This document shows positions 18,266-27,306 of a stretch of 64,000 nucleotides of DNA, in pieces. Both the position numbers and the translations under genes were made by a program. Position 1 is the first letter of the stretch. The number at the start of each line of letters is the position of its first letter. Source of the stretch: Rhodococcus sp. P1Y (GTDB taxonomy: Bacteria > Actinomycetota > Actinomycetes > Mycobacteriales > Mycobacteriaceae); contig NZ_CP032762.1 of NCBI RefSeq assembly GCF_003641205.1, forward strand, positions 3,844,001-3,908,000, given 5' to 3'. A model generated the notes under the pieces. It ran no database searches and had not been told where the DNA came from. It saw only the letters and a list, made by a program, of their open reading frames with translations.

Positions 18266-19195
18266 CTAGGGAAGGGTGTACCCGGCAGCTCGGAAGATTC
18301 GGTACCACTGCTCCCGGCTGAGATTCACCTCGCTCCCGGCGACGGCTTCGGACACCCGGCTCGGCGTGGTCGTGCCCAGTACTACCTGCATTTTCGCCGG
18401 ATGACGAGTGATCCACGCAGTCGCGATTCCGGTGGGAGTCACGCCGTAGTCACGAGCGAGTTCGTCCAGGACATCGTTCAGTTCCGGATTGTTTTCGCGG
18501 TCACCGATGAAAACACCACCGGTGTAGCCACTTTGGAACGGTGACCACGCCTGCAGGGCCATCCCATGAATGCGCGAGTACTCGAGTAGACCATTGCTTC
18601 GGTCGATGGATTGGTCCAGTCCCCCGATGTTCGCCGCAACCCCGGCCGCGATCAAAGGCGCGTGGGTGACGCTCAACTGCACCTGATTGACGACCAGTGG
18701 CTGCCTCACCTCGGTGGCGAGGAGCGCGATCTGTCCAGGCGTGTGATTGGACACCCCGAAAGAGCGCACCTTGCCCGCCGTATGCAACTCGTCGAAGGCC
18801 TCGGCGACTTCAGCAGGTTCGACCAAACTGTCCGGCCTGTGAAGTAGCAGCACATCGAGGTAGTCCACACGCAGGGAGCTGAGCGATTCCTCGACGGTGG
18901 CCACGATGTGATTCTTCGAGAAGTCGTAGAACCCGTCCCGAATTCCGACCTTGCTCTGAATGACCACCTGTTCGCGTTCCGAGGGCGTGAACGACACCGA
19001 CTCACCGAAGCGACGCTCGCACGCGTGCCGGCTACTTCCGTAGATGTCTGCGTGGTCGAACACCGACACACCCGCATCTCGCGCGGTCCCGACGAGCTGG
19101 GCGATGCTCGCGTCGTCGAGCGTTTCGATACGCATCAAACCGAGCACGATGCTCGACGCAGGCGGACCGGCCTCGGTCAGGTCGTAGAACTTCAT
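18266..19195 (-). CDS. Aldo/keto reductase (YdhF-like)
   Basis: A 309-residue TIM-barrel NADP-dependent reductase. The catalytic tetrad can be placed: Asp and Tyr in FDHADIYGSS, Lys in VIQSKVGIRDG, and His in LLLHRPDSL. The NADP contact region VVLGTTTPSRV is near the C-terminus. The short YGSSRHACERRFGESV loop and EYSRIHGMALQAWSPF resemble the E. coli YdhF group. Substrate is probably small carbonyl compounds, unspecified. It is convergent with the glp regulator (65 bp). On the minus strand a GAGGA precedes ATG 19195. Confidence 0.88.
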   Translation of the reverse strand: MKFYDLTEAGPPASSIVLGLMRIETLDDASIAQLVGTARDAGVSVFDHADIYGSSRHACERRFGESVSFTPSEREQVVIQSKVGIRDGFYDFSKNHIVATVEESLSSLRVDYLDVLLLHRPDSLVEPAEVAEAFDELHTAGKVRSFGVSNHTPGQIALLATEVRQPLVVNQVQLSVTHAPLIAAGVAANIGGLDQSIDRSNGLLEYSRIHGMALQAWSPFQSGYTGGVFIGDRENNPELNDVLDELARDYGVTPTGIATAWITRHPAKMQVVLGTTTPSRVSEAVAGSEVNLSREQWYRIFRAAGYTLP

Positions 19196-19502
19196 TTACA
19201 TCCTCGCTCGTGGCATCCCAGCGGCGCAATTTCCGTTCGAACCCGTCCGTCCGAACTACTCGAAGACTAACTGGAGAGACCGGACACTCTAGGCAAGGCC
19301 GTCCACTGGCCGTCAGGGCGTACGAAACGACGGTCTCCTGCGATCGATTCGACTGATTTCATGCGTGTAACCGACCGCAACAGCTACTATGACGGCTTCG
19401 TCCAGGTAATCGACCGGTCGTGGACACGAGCGGCCTTTACCCGGAATGTGCCGAGTGTGTCGCAATTATCGTCCGCCCGGCAGTGAATCCAAAGGGGTTG
19501 GC

Positions 19503-21572
19503 ATGGTCTCGGACGTTATCGACTGCAGTGTTGTCTTCGCGCACGACCAGGACAACGTCTGCAACATCTTGACCGCCCTCGAAACGTTTCCTCGGTTCTT
19601 CGCCGGTATCGAGTCCTGCTTCCTGAGGGACGACGCGCTCGGCGGCGGATACTGGTGCCGCGTGAACGGTGTCGACCATGCACTCGAGCTGGTCGTTCGT
19701 CGAAGTGCGCGGCCAACCATCACCATCGAACACCTCGCTTCGGGCGGATTCGTGCGCTTCACGCTGGGAACGCTGCCGGACGGGTCGACGAAAGTCGACG
19801 TCACGGCGTTCAAGGCCGGCCTCGGTGGCAGCTACGCGCCACAGCCCGAGCACAACAAGGCCGTGGTCGAATGGGTGTCGGCCGGGTTGAGGCGGCTCGA
19901 TGATGTGCTCAGCGGCACTCCGACCTCGATCGTCTCCAACGGCGGCGACTCCAAGTCGATCCAGATCGCGATCCTCAAGACGATGGTCGGCTCGGGCGTC
20001 GTGCGTGCGGCCCGGCCCGATCGAGCATTCAAGCAACTGCATTCTCTGTCGCGATGGGGCTTCACGCTCGGCGGTGGGTTTGCAGCTGCGGCTGCGCATT
20101 CTCCTGACCGCATCGCGATGATCGATGACCGAGGAACACGCACATTCGGGGAGGTACATCAGCGGTCGCACAGAATCGCGGCGGGTCTGAGTGCATTCGG
20201 CATCGGTACGGACAGCACCGTCGGGATATTGGCCCGCAACCATTCGACGATGACGGAATGCATCGTCGCGTGCGGATTGCTCGGTGTCGAGGTAGTCCTG
20301 CTCAACACCGGTCTTGCGGCACGGCAGATCGAGGCGATCGCCGAGCGCCAGCGCTTCGACGTGCTGTTCGTCGACGACGAATTCGACCCGATGGTGCGAT
20401 ACCTCCCCAACGCGACGACACGGATCAGCCTGTCGCCTCGCACTGGGGTACCTCGTCGGCGCACCCTCGAACACTTCGTGGCGGCGCCGTCCGCCGAGTT
20501 CGAACGGCCGGAACACCCGGGAAAGGTCGTCGTACTCACTTCGGGGACCAGTGGCTCCCCCAAAGGTGCACAGCGACCCACTCCGAAGGGATTCGGAACT
20601 GTCGCTGCCATGTTGTCGCGCATGCCGCTACAGATGAACGAACGGATGCTGATCGCTGCGCCGATATTCCACAGTTGGGGCCTGGCAGCGCTGCAGATAA
20701 GCACACCGCTTCGTGCGACGGTCGTTCTCCTGGACCGTTTCGATGCAGAGGACTGCCTCCGTGCAATCCACGAACATCGCTGCACGTCACTCATTGCAGT
20801 TCCCATCATGCTCCAGAGGATTCTCGACCTGCCGGATCACGTTCGGGCTCAGTACGACACGTCGAGTTTGCGCGTGGTTGCCTGTAGCGGATCCGCGCTC
20901 ACCGGATCGACCGTCAGTCGCTTCATGAACGTCTTCGGCGACGTTCTCTACAACTTCTACGGCTCGACCGAGGTGTCTTGGGGAACCGTCGCGACACCGC
21001 AAGACCTTCGAGAATCTCCCGCGACTGCGGGTCGGCCGCCTCTGGGGACCACGGTGGCAATCCTTTCTGCTGATGGCAGCGTCGTACCGACCGGCACTCT
21101 TGGACGAATCTTCGTCGGAAACGACATGCTGTTCGACGGGTACACCAACGCCGAACCGCCTCCCACCGCATCCGCGCTCGGATCGGCGATGATGGATACC
21201 GGGGACATCGGTTACCTCGACTACAGCGGCAAGCTCTTCGTGTGCGGCCGCGACGACGAGATGATCATTTCCGGCGGCGAGAACGTTTTCCCAGGGCCCG
21301 TCGAGGATGCTATTGCCAACCTCCCGCAGGTGGGCGAAGTCGCGGTGGTCGGTGTGCCCGACAACGAGTACGGGCAGCGATTGGCGGCCTTCGTCGTCGG
21401 ACGAGGCGGTGCTGGCCTCGACGCCGACATGGTGCGAACCTACATCCGAAACCGGTTGAGCCGCTTCTCTGTTCCACGAGACGTCACGTTCCTCGACGAG
21501 TTGCCCCGCACCGCTACCGGCAAGGTCGTCAAAAGGTTCCTCGTGGAGCAGTTCCCACTACCGGGGGCATGA
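19503..21572 (+). CDS. SRPBCC domain fused to an acyl-CoA synthetase (AMP-binding)
   Basis: About 689 residues from ATG 19503; the frame back to 19446 has no family content. Residues 1-140 form an SRPBCC-like helix-grip domain (start VVFAHDQDNVCNILTALETFPRFFAGIES, end helix VEWVSAGLRRLDDVLSG). Residues 180-689 are an ANL-superfamily adenylating enzyme. Its P-loop is VVLTSGTSGSPKGAQR, with the aromatic A5 region YNFYGSTEVSWG, the A7 region MMDTGDIGYLD, hinge RDDEMIISGGENV, and the catalytic Lys of A10 in RTATGKVVKR. The enzyme should form an acyl-AMP then acyl-CoA. The fused lipid-binding-like domain may present the acyl substrate (inference). It is monocistronic, ending at a long hairpin. Confidence 0.85.
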   Translation: MVSDVIDCSVVFAHDQDNVCNILTALETFPRFFAGIESCFLRDDALGGGYWCRVNGVDHALELVVRRSARPTITIEHLASGGFVRFTLGTLPDGSTKVDVTAFKAGLGGSYAPQPEHNKAVVEWVSAGLRRLDDVLSGTPTSIVSNGGDSKSIQIAILKTMVGSGVVRAARPDRAFKQLHSLSRWGFTLGGGFAAAAAHSPDRIAMIDDRGTRTFGEVHQRSHRIAAGLSAFGIGTDSTVGILARNHSTMTECIVACGLLGVEVVLLNTGLAARQIEAIAERQRFDVLFVDDEFDPMVRYLPNATTRISLSPRTGVPRRRTLEHFVAAPSAEFERPEHPGKVVVLTSGTSGSPKGAQRPTPKGFGTVAAMLSRMPLQMNERMLIAAPIFHSWGLAALQISTPLRATVVLLDRFDAEDCLRAIHEHRCTSLIAVPIMLQRILDLPDHVRAQYDTSSLRVVACSGSALTGSTVSRFMNVFGDVLYNFYGSTEVSWGTVATPQDLRESPATAGRPPLGTTVAILSADGSVVPTGTLGRIFVGNDMLFDGYTNAEPPPTASALGSAMMDTGDIGYLDYSGKLFVCGRDDEMIISGGENVFPGPVEDAIANLPQVGEVAVVGVPDNEYGQRLAAFVVGRGGAGLDADMVRTYIRNRLSRFSVPRDVTFLDELPRTATGKVVKRFLVEQFPLPGA

Positions 21573-21595
21573 GGTTCCCTCGGGACGGGCACCGT

Positions 21596-21648
21596 CGCTT
21601 GAATGGTCCATTCATGTTGTCTGTCAACATGAATGAACCATTCAAGCG
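21596..21648. terminator. 24-bp imperfect inverted repeat between convergent genes
   Basis: Arms of 24 bp (21596-21619 and 21625-21648) match at 23 positions around a 5-base loop. The repeat fits exactly between the stop of the acyl-CoA ligase (21572) and the stop of the ABC-F gene (21650). Each arm contains a smaller palindrome (TGAATGGTCCATTCA). It probably acts as a bidirectional terminator, though it lacks T-runs. Confidence 0.75.
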
Positions 21649-21649
21649 A

Positions 21650-23311
21650 TTAAGGTAGTGCCGATTCCTCGCTTACCGATGCAGCCGCCAGTTGCACTGC
21701 GGGCCAGTCGTGGACGTCGGCGAGAAGCTGACGATCATGGGTGGAGAGGACCACCGCGGCCAGGGTTACGGACAGAGCATCGGTGAGTTCGTCGACCAGC
21801 GCCATCGACAGGTGATTGGTCGGTTCGTCGAGGAGCAAGACATGAGGTTTGGTCGCAAGCACAATGGCCAGATCGAGTCGACGCCGCTGCCCCATCGACA
21901 GTTCACCGATCCGCTTGCTCGACTCCTGCGCACGAAGTAGACCGAGGTGCGAGAGCCCAATTGCGTCCGAAAAATCGAGAACCCCCGCAGCGACGAGCGC
22001 ATCGAGGTGCGAGGAGTACGCCTCACTGGCACGTCGGTTCAACGGCAGATCGGTTTCCTGGTGCAGGAAACCGAGACGGACACCCCCTGAAATGTGAACT
22101 TCGCCTGTTGCGGGTTGCAGCTCGCCGGCGAGCACGCTCAACAGCGTCGATTTCCCGGCACCGTTCGGACCGGTTACGACGAGCCGGTCGCCGCGCGAGA
22201 GAGCGCAGGACACCTCGGAGGTCAGGCGATCGGCCACGGTGATCCGATCCGCACTCAACAACACAGATTCGGTGCTCGGTTGGAGTTCGGGGAATCTGAA
22301 CTGCCGCGGTGGTTCGGGCACCGTAACCGCGTGCGCGTCGAGTTGCTCCTGTCGGCGATGAACGCGCTGTACGAGACCACCTGCGCGGGTCGCGCGGCCG
22401 TGCTTGTTCGTTCCTTTACCCGGTCGCCACCCGGATTGCAGACGATTCTGCGCGGCGCTGAGACTGTCCTTCAGTCGGGCATGCTCGGCTTGCTGTTGGT
22501 TGTACTCCTGCTCCCACAGGACACGCTCAGCGAGGCGGCCCTCCCGATATCCGGTATAGCCGTTGCCGTACAGACGGATTCGCCCATCAGGTGACGGATC
22601 GAGATCGACGATAGTGTCCGCCACCTCGGCGAGCAATGCGCGGTCGTGGGTGACCACGACGACGCCGCCGTTGCGCTTCCGCAGCTGTGCGCTCAAGAAT
22701 TCGAGACCGCTCCGGTCCAGGTGATTCGTAGGCTCGTCGAGAAGCAGAAAGTCATCGTCGGCGCCCAGCAGGCACGCCAGCCGTACCCGGTACCGCTGTC
22801 CGACGGACAGCGTGTCCAGCAACCGCGCGGGCTCGGTTTCCGCGTCGAGTGCTGCCAACGCGATCTGTACTCGCCGCTCGGCATCCCAGGCGTCCAGCGC
22901 TTCGGCCCGCTGCAGTGCTGTTTCGTATCGCTGAGCTCCGACGGCAGATCCTTTGGACAAGGCAAGCATGGCCGCGTCCAGTTCCGCCAGCGCCCTGAGC
23001 GGTTCGGCTATCGCGTCGGCGACGGCTTGCCCGACGGTGCGGCCGTTGTTCGCAGGCATCTCCTGTTCTGCGACGCCCAGTGTGCCGATGCGCTGCACCG
23101 TGCCGGAGTCGGGAGGAAGGGTTCCGTCGAGCACGTGCAATAGCGTCGACTTTCCGCGCCCGTTTTCACCGAGTACGGCGATCCGCGATGTAGGAGTCAC
23201 GACGAGGTCGACCTGGTTCAGGACCAGGGTGGGTCCACGCGTCACGGACACGTCGGAGGCAATGAGCTGAGCACGGTCTCGTGCTGGTTGAGCGTTCGTA
23301 GAGATGAACAT
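21650..23311 (-). CDS. ABC-F family ATPase (ribosome-protection/translation-factor type)
   Basis: About 553 residues from ATG 23311 (MFISTNAQPARDRAQLIASDVSV). Two ABC cassettes lie in one chain without membrane segments. Walker A motifs are GENGRGKST and GPNGAGKST, signature motifs LSVGQ and LSMGQ, and each Walker B is followed by DEPTNHL. A charged linker (EQEYNQQQAEHARLKDSL) with the WRPGKGTNKHGRATRAGG segment lies between them. This is the ABC-F layout. Antibiotic-resistance members displace drugs from the ribosome and others tune translation; which applies here is unknown. The frame stays open upstream to 23419, and the nearest visible promoter-like AT-rich stretch is about 180 bp away, so a leader is likely. 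Confidence 0.88.
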   Translation of the reverse strand: MFISTNAQPARDRAQLIASDVSVTRGPTLVLNQVDLVVTPTSRIAVLGENGRGKSTLLHVLDGTLPPDSGTVQRIGTLGVAEQEMPANNGRTVGQAVADAIAEPLRALAELDAAMLALSKGSAVGAQRYETALQRAEALDAWDAERRVQIALAALDAETEPARLLDTLSVGQRYRVRLACLLGADDDFLLLDEPTNHLDRSGLEFLSAQLRKRNGGVVVVTHDRALLAEVADTIVDLDPSPDGRIRLYGNGYTGYREGRLAERVLWEQEYNQQQAEHARLKDSLSAAQNRLQSGWRPGKGTNKHGRATRAGGLVQRVHRRQEQLDAHAVTVPEPPRQFRFPELQPSTESVLLSADRITVADRLTSEVSCALSRGDRLVVTGPNGAGKSTLLSVLAGELQPATGEVHISGGVRLGFLHQETDLPLNRRASEAYSSHLDALVAAGVLDFSDAIGLSHLGLLRAQESSKRIGELSMGQRRRLDLAIVLATKPHVLLLDEPTNHLSMALVDELTDALSVTLAAVVLSTHDRQLLADVHDWPAVQLAAASVSEESALP

Positions 23312-23588
23312 TCGAGTCCTTCGAGAGGACGCGCCGAGCCGGAAGACGGCAAACGGGCGCGCCGATGGCGGCGACCACGTTGGGTCGAGAACGAGCGGCC
23401 ACCGCCTGGCTCGGATCACTCCACGAGCGCGGTAGGCCTTACTCGGCCGTCTCAGGAAAAGTACAAATGCACGACACGACGGTAAAGGAAGGTCTATCTG
23501 ATTGCAAACACTTTTCGGAATCGGTTCGGCAGGGGAATCACTCCCCTGCGCCGTGCTCCGTCGCGCGCACCCGGAGTTCGAGACGAAC
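23312..23588 (-). other. Putative long leader of the ABC-F gene
   Basis: A 277-bp gap between the ABC-F start and the stop of the upstream exporter operon. Its distal part (about 23460-23530) is AT-rich and promoter-like. The proximal 110 bp are GC-rich and encode, in frame with ABC-F, a possible N-terminal leader starting at a GTG (23419). A CGCGCC/GGCGCG hairpin pair is visible near 23330-23360. Long structured leaders are known upstream of antibiotic-inducible ABC-F genes. Here the evidence is suggestive only. Confidence 0.35.
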
Positions 23589-24650
23589 TCAGCCCAGGCG
23601 GCGGACTCGCCACATTCCGATCCCGCTGACCGCAGAGCTGAGCGCGAGCATCAGTCCGGTCTCGACAGCTTGGAATTGCCAGAAGTTGCTCTCATCGAAA
23701 TAGCGAATGTCGAATCGGTCGACGCCCTGTTCTCGGAGGCACACATCGAACCGCTCTGCGCGGATGCGGTCCTCGATACGATTTCGCTCCCAACGCTGCT
23801 CGTTCGACTCGCCGTCGCGGCTTCGGCCGTAGTCGTCCGAATACGACTGTTGGCAACGTCGAGTTTCGGGTCGCACGCGGTTGCCGCTCGCATCTACGTA
23901 CCCGGCACCGACGACCCACGTCCCGTCCTGAGTGAAATACGGACTCGAAGCGTATTCGGACTCTCGGGCCAGGCCGCTGATCGGCTGGCTTTTCACATCG
24001 GGGGTTCCGTAGTGCTCGCGGGCTGTCCAGGTGAAAGCCACCGGGACAAGCACGAACACGAAAAGTGTTGCCACCATTGCCGTTACTCCACTGCGCAGGA
24101 CCAACGCCGATGTACTGCCGATGAGCAACACCAGGAGCGTGTAGGCGCCGAGAACGATACCTGCAGTCTCGAAATGTGGAAAGTCGAACCACGAGAAGCT
24201 GACATTCGGCGTGCCTGCCATGCTCACCGAATCTCGTGACGGTCCCGATGCCCAGTGCAGCGCCAACCCCAAGCACGTCATTGCAAGGGAGATGGGCAGA
24301 AACACCACGACCACGCGTGCCAGATACCAATGAGCCCGGCTGGTCGATTGTGTCAGTGCCAGAACATGGATGCGCGGATCTACTTCGCGGGCGAACGCCG
24401 GGACTCCGACGAAGACGCCGAATATCAATGGGAGTAGGAGCGCGAGCAGGGTAGACAGTGTCAATGAGGTCCCGGGCCTGCACGGGCCCACATCGTTCCA
24501 TCGTGAACAGATTTCGCCGAAGGACCACGTCCAGTTCGGATAGCGTGGAATGTACATTCCGGCAACCATCGTCGCCGCAATCAACAGTGCGATGAGGGTC
24601 AGCGAGATCACCAGCGGCGTACGGTTCGCTCGCCAGGCAGACCACATCAT
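23589..24650 (-). CDS. ABC exporter permease subunit (second of a pair)
   Basis: About 353 residues from ATG 24650, whose ATGATG overlaps the stop of the upstream permease. Six hydrophobic segments are seen: an N-terminal one (LVISLTLIALLIAATMVAGMY), a cluster of four in the centre, and a C-terminal one. Between the last two lies an extracytoplasmic domain of about 110 residues with paired Cys (RRCQQSY, DVCLREQG). The sequence HVLALTQSTSRAHWYLARVVVVFLP parallels HVLGLTQATGRSRWYWTRVVVVFTP in the neighbouring permease, so the two are diverged duplicates. It is an ABC-2 type permease in the GntR/YtrA-like operon. The exported substrate is unknown. Confidence 0.78.
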   Translation of the reverse strand: MMWSAWRANRTPLVISLTLIALLIAATMVAGMYIPRYPNWTWSFGEICSRWNDVGPCRPGTSLTLSTLLALLLPLIFGVFVGVPAFAREVDPRIHVLALTQSTSRAHWYLARVVVVFLPISLAMTCLGLALHWASGPSRDSVSMAGTPNVSFSWFDFPHFETAGIVLGAYTLLVLLIGSTSALVLRSGVTAMVATLFVFVLVPVAFTWTAREHYGTPDVKSQPISGLARESEYASSPYFTQDGTWVVGAGYVDASGNRVRPETRRCQQSYSDDYGRSRDGESNEQRWERNRIEDRIRAERFDVCLREQGVDRFDIRYFDESNFWQFQAVETGLMLALSSAVSGIGMWRVRRLG

Positions 24651-25699
24651 GGCCGCAGCCGCCGAACCAACAGGCTCGACCCGCCCAACAAGATCGCCGA
24701 AAGCACCAGGCACAACGCGGTTTCGGTGAACTGGAACCGCCACAGCATCCGGTCCTCGAATTGGAGGTTCACGAAATGGTCGGCGCCCTGTTCACGAAGA
24801 CACTGGACGCGACTCAGTGAACGCTCGGCTACGAATGCGTCGGTCCGAGCGTCGAACTCGACTGTTGTTTCATCCGGTCCAGGCTCAGGCCAGGCTTCAT
24901 CTCCGAACGAACATGCATCGAACTGCACGGTGACACGGTCACCCTCTGAATCCGCGTAGTACGAATCCACGGTCCAACTAGGGTAACTGACGCTGGAAGG
25001 ATCCATTTCGTACGCGACACTTCGACCGGACTCGCTCATCTCGAGGGAGAGACGGTCCGCATCCGGCGTTGCATAGTGCGCGCGTGCCAGGGCTGGTAGG
25101 CCGACGATGACGCTCGTAACGGCGACAAGCGTGAGCGCCATTGCGCCGATCGTGTTGCGCAGCAACAGGGCCGTCAGACTACCGATCGCCAATCCAAGGA
25201 CGGTGTAACCGGCCGGTACGACGCCAATCGTCCCAAACGTAGGGAACTCGAGACGCGAGTAGAAGGCGTCGACGAAACTCCCCCCATACGGGTTTGGCCC
25301 GAATCGTGACCACAACACCACGTAACCGAGGACAACCATGGCAAGAACTACCGGAGTGAACACCACCACAACGCGTGTCCAGTACCATCTCGAACGTCCA
25401 GTTGCCTGAGTCAGGCCCAAGACATGAGTACGACGTTCGATATCCCGCGAAAATACGGTCACGCCGACGAACACGCCGAGTACCACGGGCAGAGCGAGCG
25501 TGGCCAAGCTTGCAAGGGTCAGCGCCGATTCAGTCAGGCACGTTGTGGTCGACAATCCGAAGCATCGGAACAGGGCATAGTCCGAACTCACGCGGTCGGC
25601 GAGAAAGGTCACCACTGCAATGCCCGCGGCAAGCAGCAAAGGGGCCAACGACGCGACGGCGATCGTTCCGCGGAATTGTCTCCACGTCACCCATATCAC
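24647..25699 (-). CDS. ABC exporter permease subunit (first of a pair)
   Basis: About 350 residues from GTG 25699, which overlaps the ATPase stop by 4 bp (GTGA). An earlier start at 25765 would run back into the ATPase gene. It has six membrane segments with the same layout as its downstream paralogue, including a C-terminal extracytoplasmic region of about 110 residues containing two Cys (QFDACSFGDE, RVQCLREQG). The pair presumably forms a heterodimeric membrane channel driven by the ATPase encoded upstream. It is an ABC-2/YtrC-YtrF-like permease; substrate unknown, possibly a cell-wall-active peptide or lipid (inference from operon type). Confidence 0.78.
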   Translation of the reverse strand: MIWVTWRQFRGTIAVASLAPLLLAAGIAVVTFLADRVSSDYALFRCFGLSTTTCLTESALTLASLATLALPVVLGVFVGVTVFSRDIERRTHVLGLTQATGRSRWYWTRVVVVFTPVVLAMVVLGYVVLWSRFGPNPYGGSFVDAFYSRLEFPTFGTIGVVPAGYTVLGLAIGSLTALLLRNTIGAMALTLVAVTSVIVGLPALARAHYATPDADRLSLEMSESGRSVAYEMDPSSVSYPSWTVDSYYADSEGDRVTVQFDACSFGDEAWPEPGPDETTVEFDARTDAFVAERSLSRVQCLREQGADHFVNLQFEDRMLWRFQFTETALCLVLSAILLGGSSLLVRRLRP

Positions 25700-26553
25700 G
25701 AAGCACTCCGCGCGGAGAGATATGCAAGAACGACGTCGTCGAGCGATGCGTCGTCCACGTGCCAACCACCAGTGGGTGACGGGCGGGGTCCACGGACGAC
25801 GAACGCGACGCCACCGGATCCATGGATCTCGGCAATGACCGATCCGCCGTTCGCGACGCCGCCAGGATCACCGGATCCCACCAACAGGTAGTGCTCCTCG
25901 GTGACGTCGTCGATGGCACCCGAGAGTCGAATGTGTCTGTCTTGTAACAGCAGTAGCTGGTCCGCGACATTGACCAATTCGGAGAGGACGTGCGAGGACA
26001 GGATGATGGTTGTACCGCGCTCGGCTGCGTCGCGCATCAGAGTCCGTGCAACGTCTCGTCGGGCCACGGGGTCCAGATCGGCAAGCGGCTCGTCGAGCAG
26101 GAGTAGTTCGGGTCTACGGCCAAGGGCAAGCGCAAGAGCGACGCGCGTTCGATGACCGGGCGAGAGCGACTTGACCCGCGCCGACATCGGGACTTCGGCA
26201 GCTTCGACGAGTTCCGTGGCGTAATCGTTGTCCCACGAGGGGTTGTTGCTTCGCCCGAATCGCAGCATTTCCGTCACGGTGAAACGTGGGTACAACGGCT
26301 TGTGCTGTGCGAGATAAGACATTCCAGGTGTGATGCCTCGTTGCCCTACGCGCTGACCCAGTGCAGTGATCTCACCCTTGGCGGGGGTGAGCAGACCGAC
26401 CGCCAGCGACATGAGTGTCGACTTGCCGGCTCCGTTGGAACCAACGAGTGCAGTGACTGTTCCACGTTCTGTGTCGAAGGTGCAGTCGCTCAACACCGAA
26501 GTTCCGCGGAAGGACATTTCGACGCCGCTCATGGACAGTACCGAATCCGTCAT
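25696..26553 (-). CDS. ABC transporter ATP-binding protein (YtrB-like)
   Basis: A 285-residue nucleotide-binding subunit. Walker A is GSNGAGKST near residue 40. The Q-loop region is SYLAQHKPLYPRFTV, and the signature is degenerate (SLSPGHRTRVALALALG). Walker B is LLLLDEPLADLDPVARRDVAR, with the switch His in ILSSHVLSEL. The C-terminal segment of about 70 residues is typical of YtrB/CcmA-like ATPases. Start overlaps the GntR stop (ATGA) and its stop overlaps the permease start (GTGA), so the four genes form one coupled operon. Confidence 0.92.
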   Translation of the reverse strand: MTDSVLSMSGVEMSFRGTSVLSDCTFDTERGTVTALVGSNGAGKSTLMSLAVGLLTPAKGEITALGQRVGQRGITPGMSYLAQHKPLYPRFTVTEMLRFGRSNNPSWDNDYATELVEAAEVPMSARVKSLSPGHRTRVALALALGRRPELLLLDEPLADLDPVARRDVARTLMRDAAERGTTIILSSHVLSELVNVADQLLLLQDRHIRLSGAIDDVTEEHYLLVGSGDPGGVANGGSVIAEIHGSGGVAFVVRGPRPSPTGGWHVDDASLDDVVLAYLSARSAS

Positions 26554-26948
26554 TGCTGATCTCCTTCGTCGTCGTAGCGGTCGTCCAGCGCCGATGCAAC
26601 CAGGGCCTCGAGGTCGGCCTTCTCCAAGCCTGCCGAAATGCCGTGGTCAAGCCACCGGTTCAGCTCCCGCTGCAATGCGGTTTTCTCTGCCATGCCAGGT
26701 TTCGCAAGGGTCGCGACAACGAAGGTTCCGACGCCGGGGTGCGGCTCGACCAATCCGTCTCGCTCGAGCTCGCGATAGGCCTTCAGGACGGTGTTGGGGT
26801 TGATCGTGAGAGCTTCGACAACATCTCTGGCGGTTGGCAATTGGTCGCCGACTGCCAGCTCCCCCCGGCGCAACGCCTGTTTGGTCTGCAGAACGATCTG
26901 CACGTACGCGGGGATGCCGGAACGCCGGTCGATCCGATACGTGATCAT
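26550..26948 (-). CDS. GntR-family repressor, YtrA subfamily
   Basis: About 132 residues from ATG 26948; a TTG one codon upstream is also possible. The winged helix covers residues 10-75 (RSGIPAYVQIVLQTKQALRRGELAVGDQLPTARDVVEALTINPNTVLKAYRELERDGLVEPHPGVGTFV). The short C-terminal dimerisation helix pair is the YtrA-type effector-less tail. YtrA proteins repress their own ABC exporter operons and respond to cell-envelope-active compounds. A perfect 10-bp inverted repeat ends the promoter region 9 bp upstream. It is the first gene of the exporter operon. Confidence 0.92.
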   Translation of the reverse strand: MITYRIDRRSGIPAYVQIVLQTKQALRRGELAVGDQLPTARDVVEALTINPNTVLKAYRELERDGLVEPHPGVGTFVVATLAKPGMAEKTALQRELNRWLDHGISAGLEKADLEALVASALDDRYDDEGDQQ

Positions 26949-26956
26949 CAAACCCG

Positions 26957-26982
26957 CATTCCACTAGTCTGTTAGTGGAATG
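26957..26982. promoter_or_regulatory. Perfect inverted-repeat operator of the GntR/ABC operon
   Basis: CATTCCACTA (26957-26966) and TAGTGGAATG (26973-26982) are exact complements with a 6-bp spacer. The site ends 8 bp from the repressor start codon, where a bound protein would block transcription start. This is classic placement for YtrA-type autoregulation. Confidence 0.85.
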
Positions 26983-27127
26983 AGTATTGCACAACGGCAG
27001 GTCGGATAGGAAGCGTGCTGTCGACAACGTTCGGACTGGTCGTTGTGGATGGGAAGCCAGGAGTCGCATCACCTGAATGGGCGGACGTAACGGCGAGGGC
27101 GGTCAAGCTGCCTCCGCGAGCGGGGTT

Positions 27128-27142
27128 TGCACAATAGTTGCA
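27128..27142 (+). promoter_or_regulatory. TGCA-N7-TGCA element upstream of secreted protein gene 27307
   Basis: TGCACAATAGTTGCA with the flank GTT before and CTCC after. It matches three other copies at 29973, 33682 and 34603 in sequence and in orientation toward the downstream gene. It is about 165 bp from the start codon. Confidence 0.6.
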
Positions 27143-27306
27143 CTCCCCTGTTCTCATGATGTCCCGGTGGAACCAGACTCGAGTACAGACATAGCTCCCG
27201 AAGGAAGCACACAAAGTTCTCGAACCCCCGTCGGCTCGAGGACCCACCCACGCCGCTGACGGTCGCGCCTGCAACAGCCGACCCGAGTAACAGGAGGTCA
27301 CCCGCA

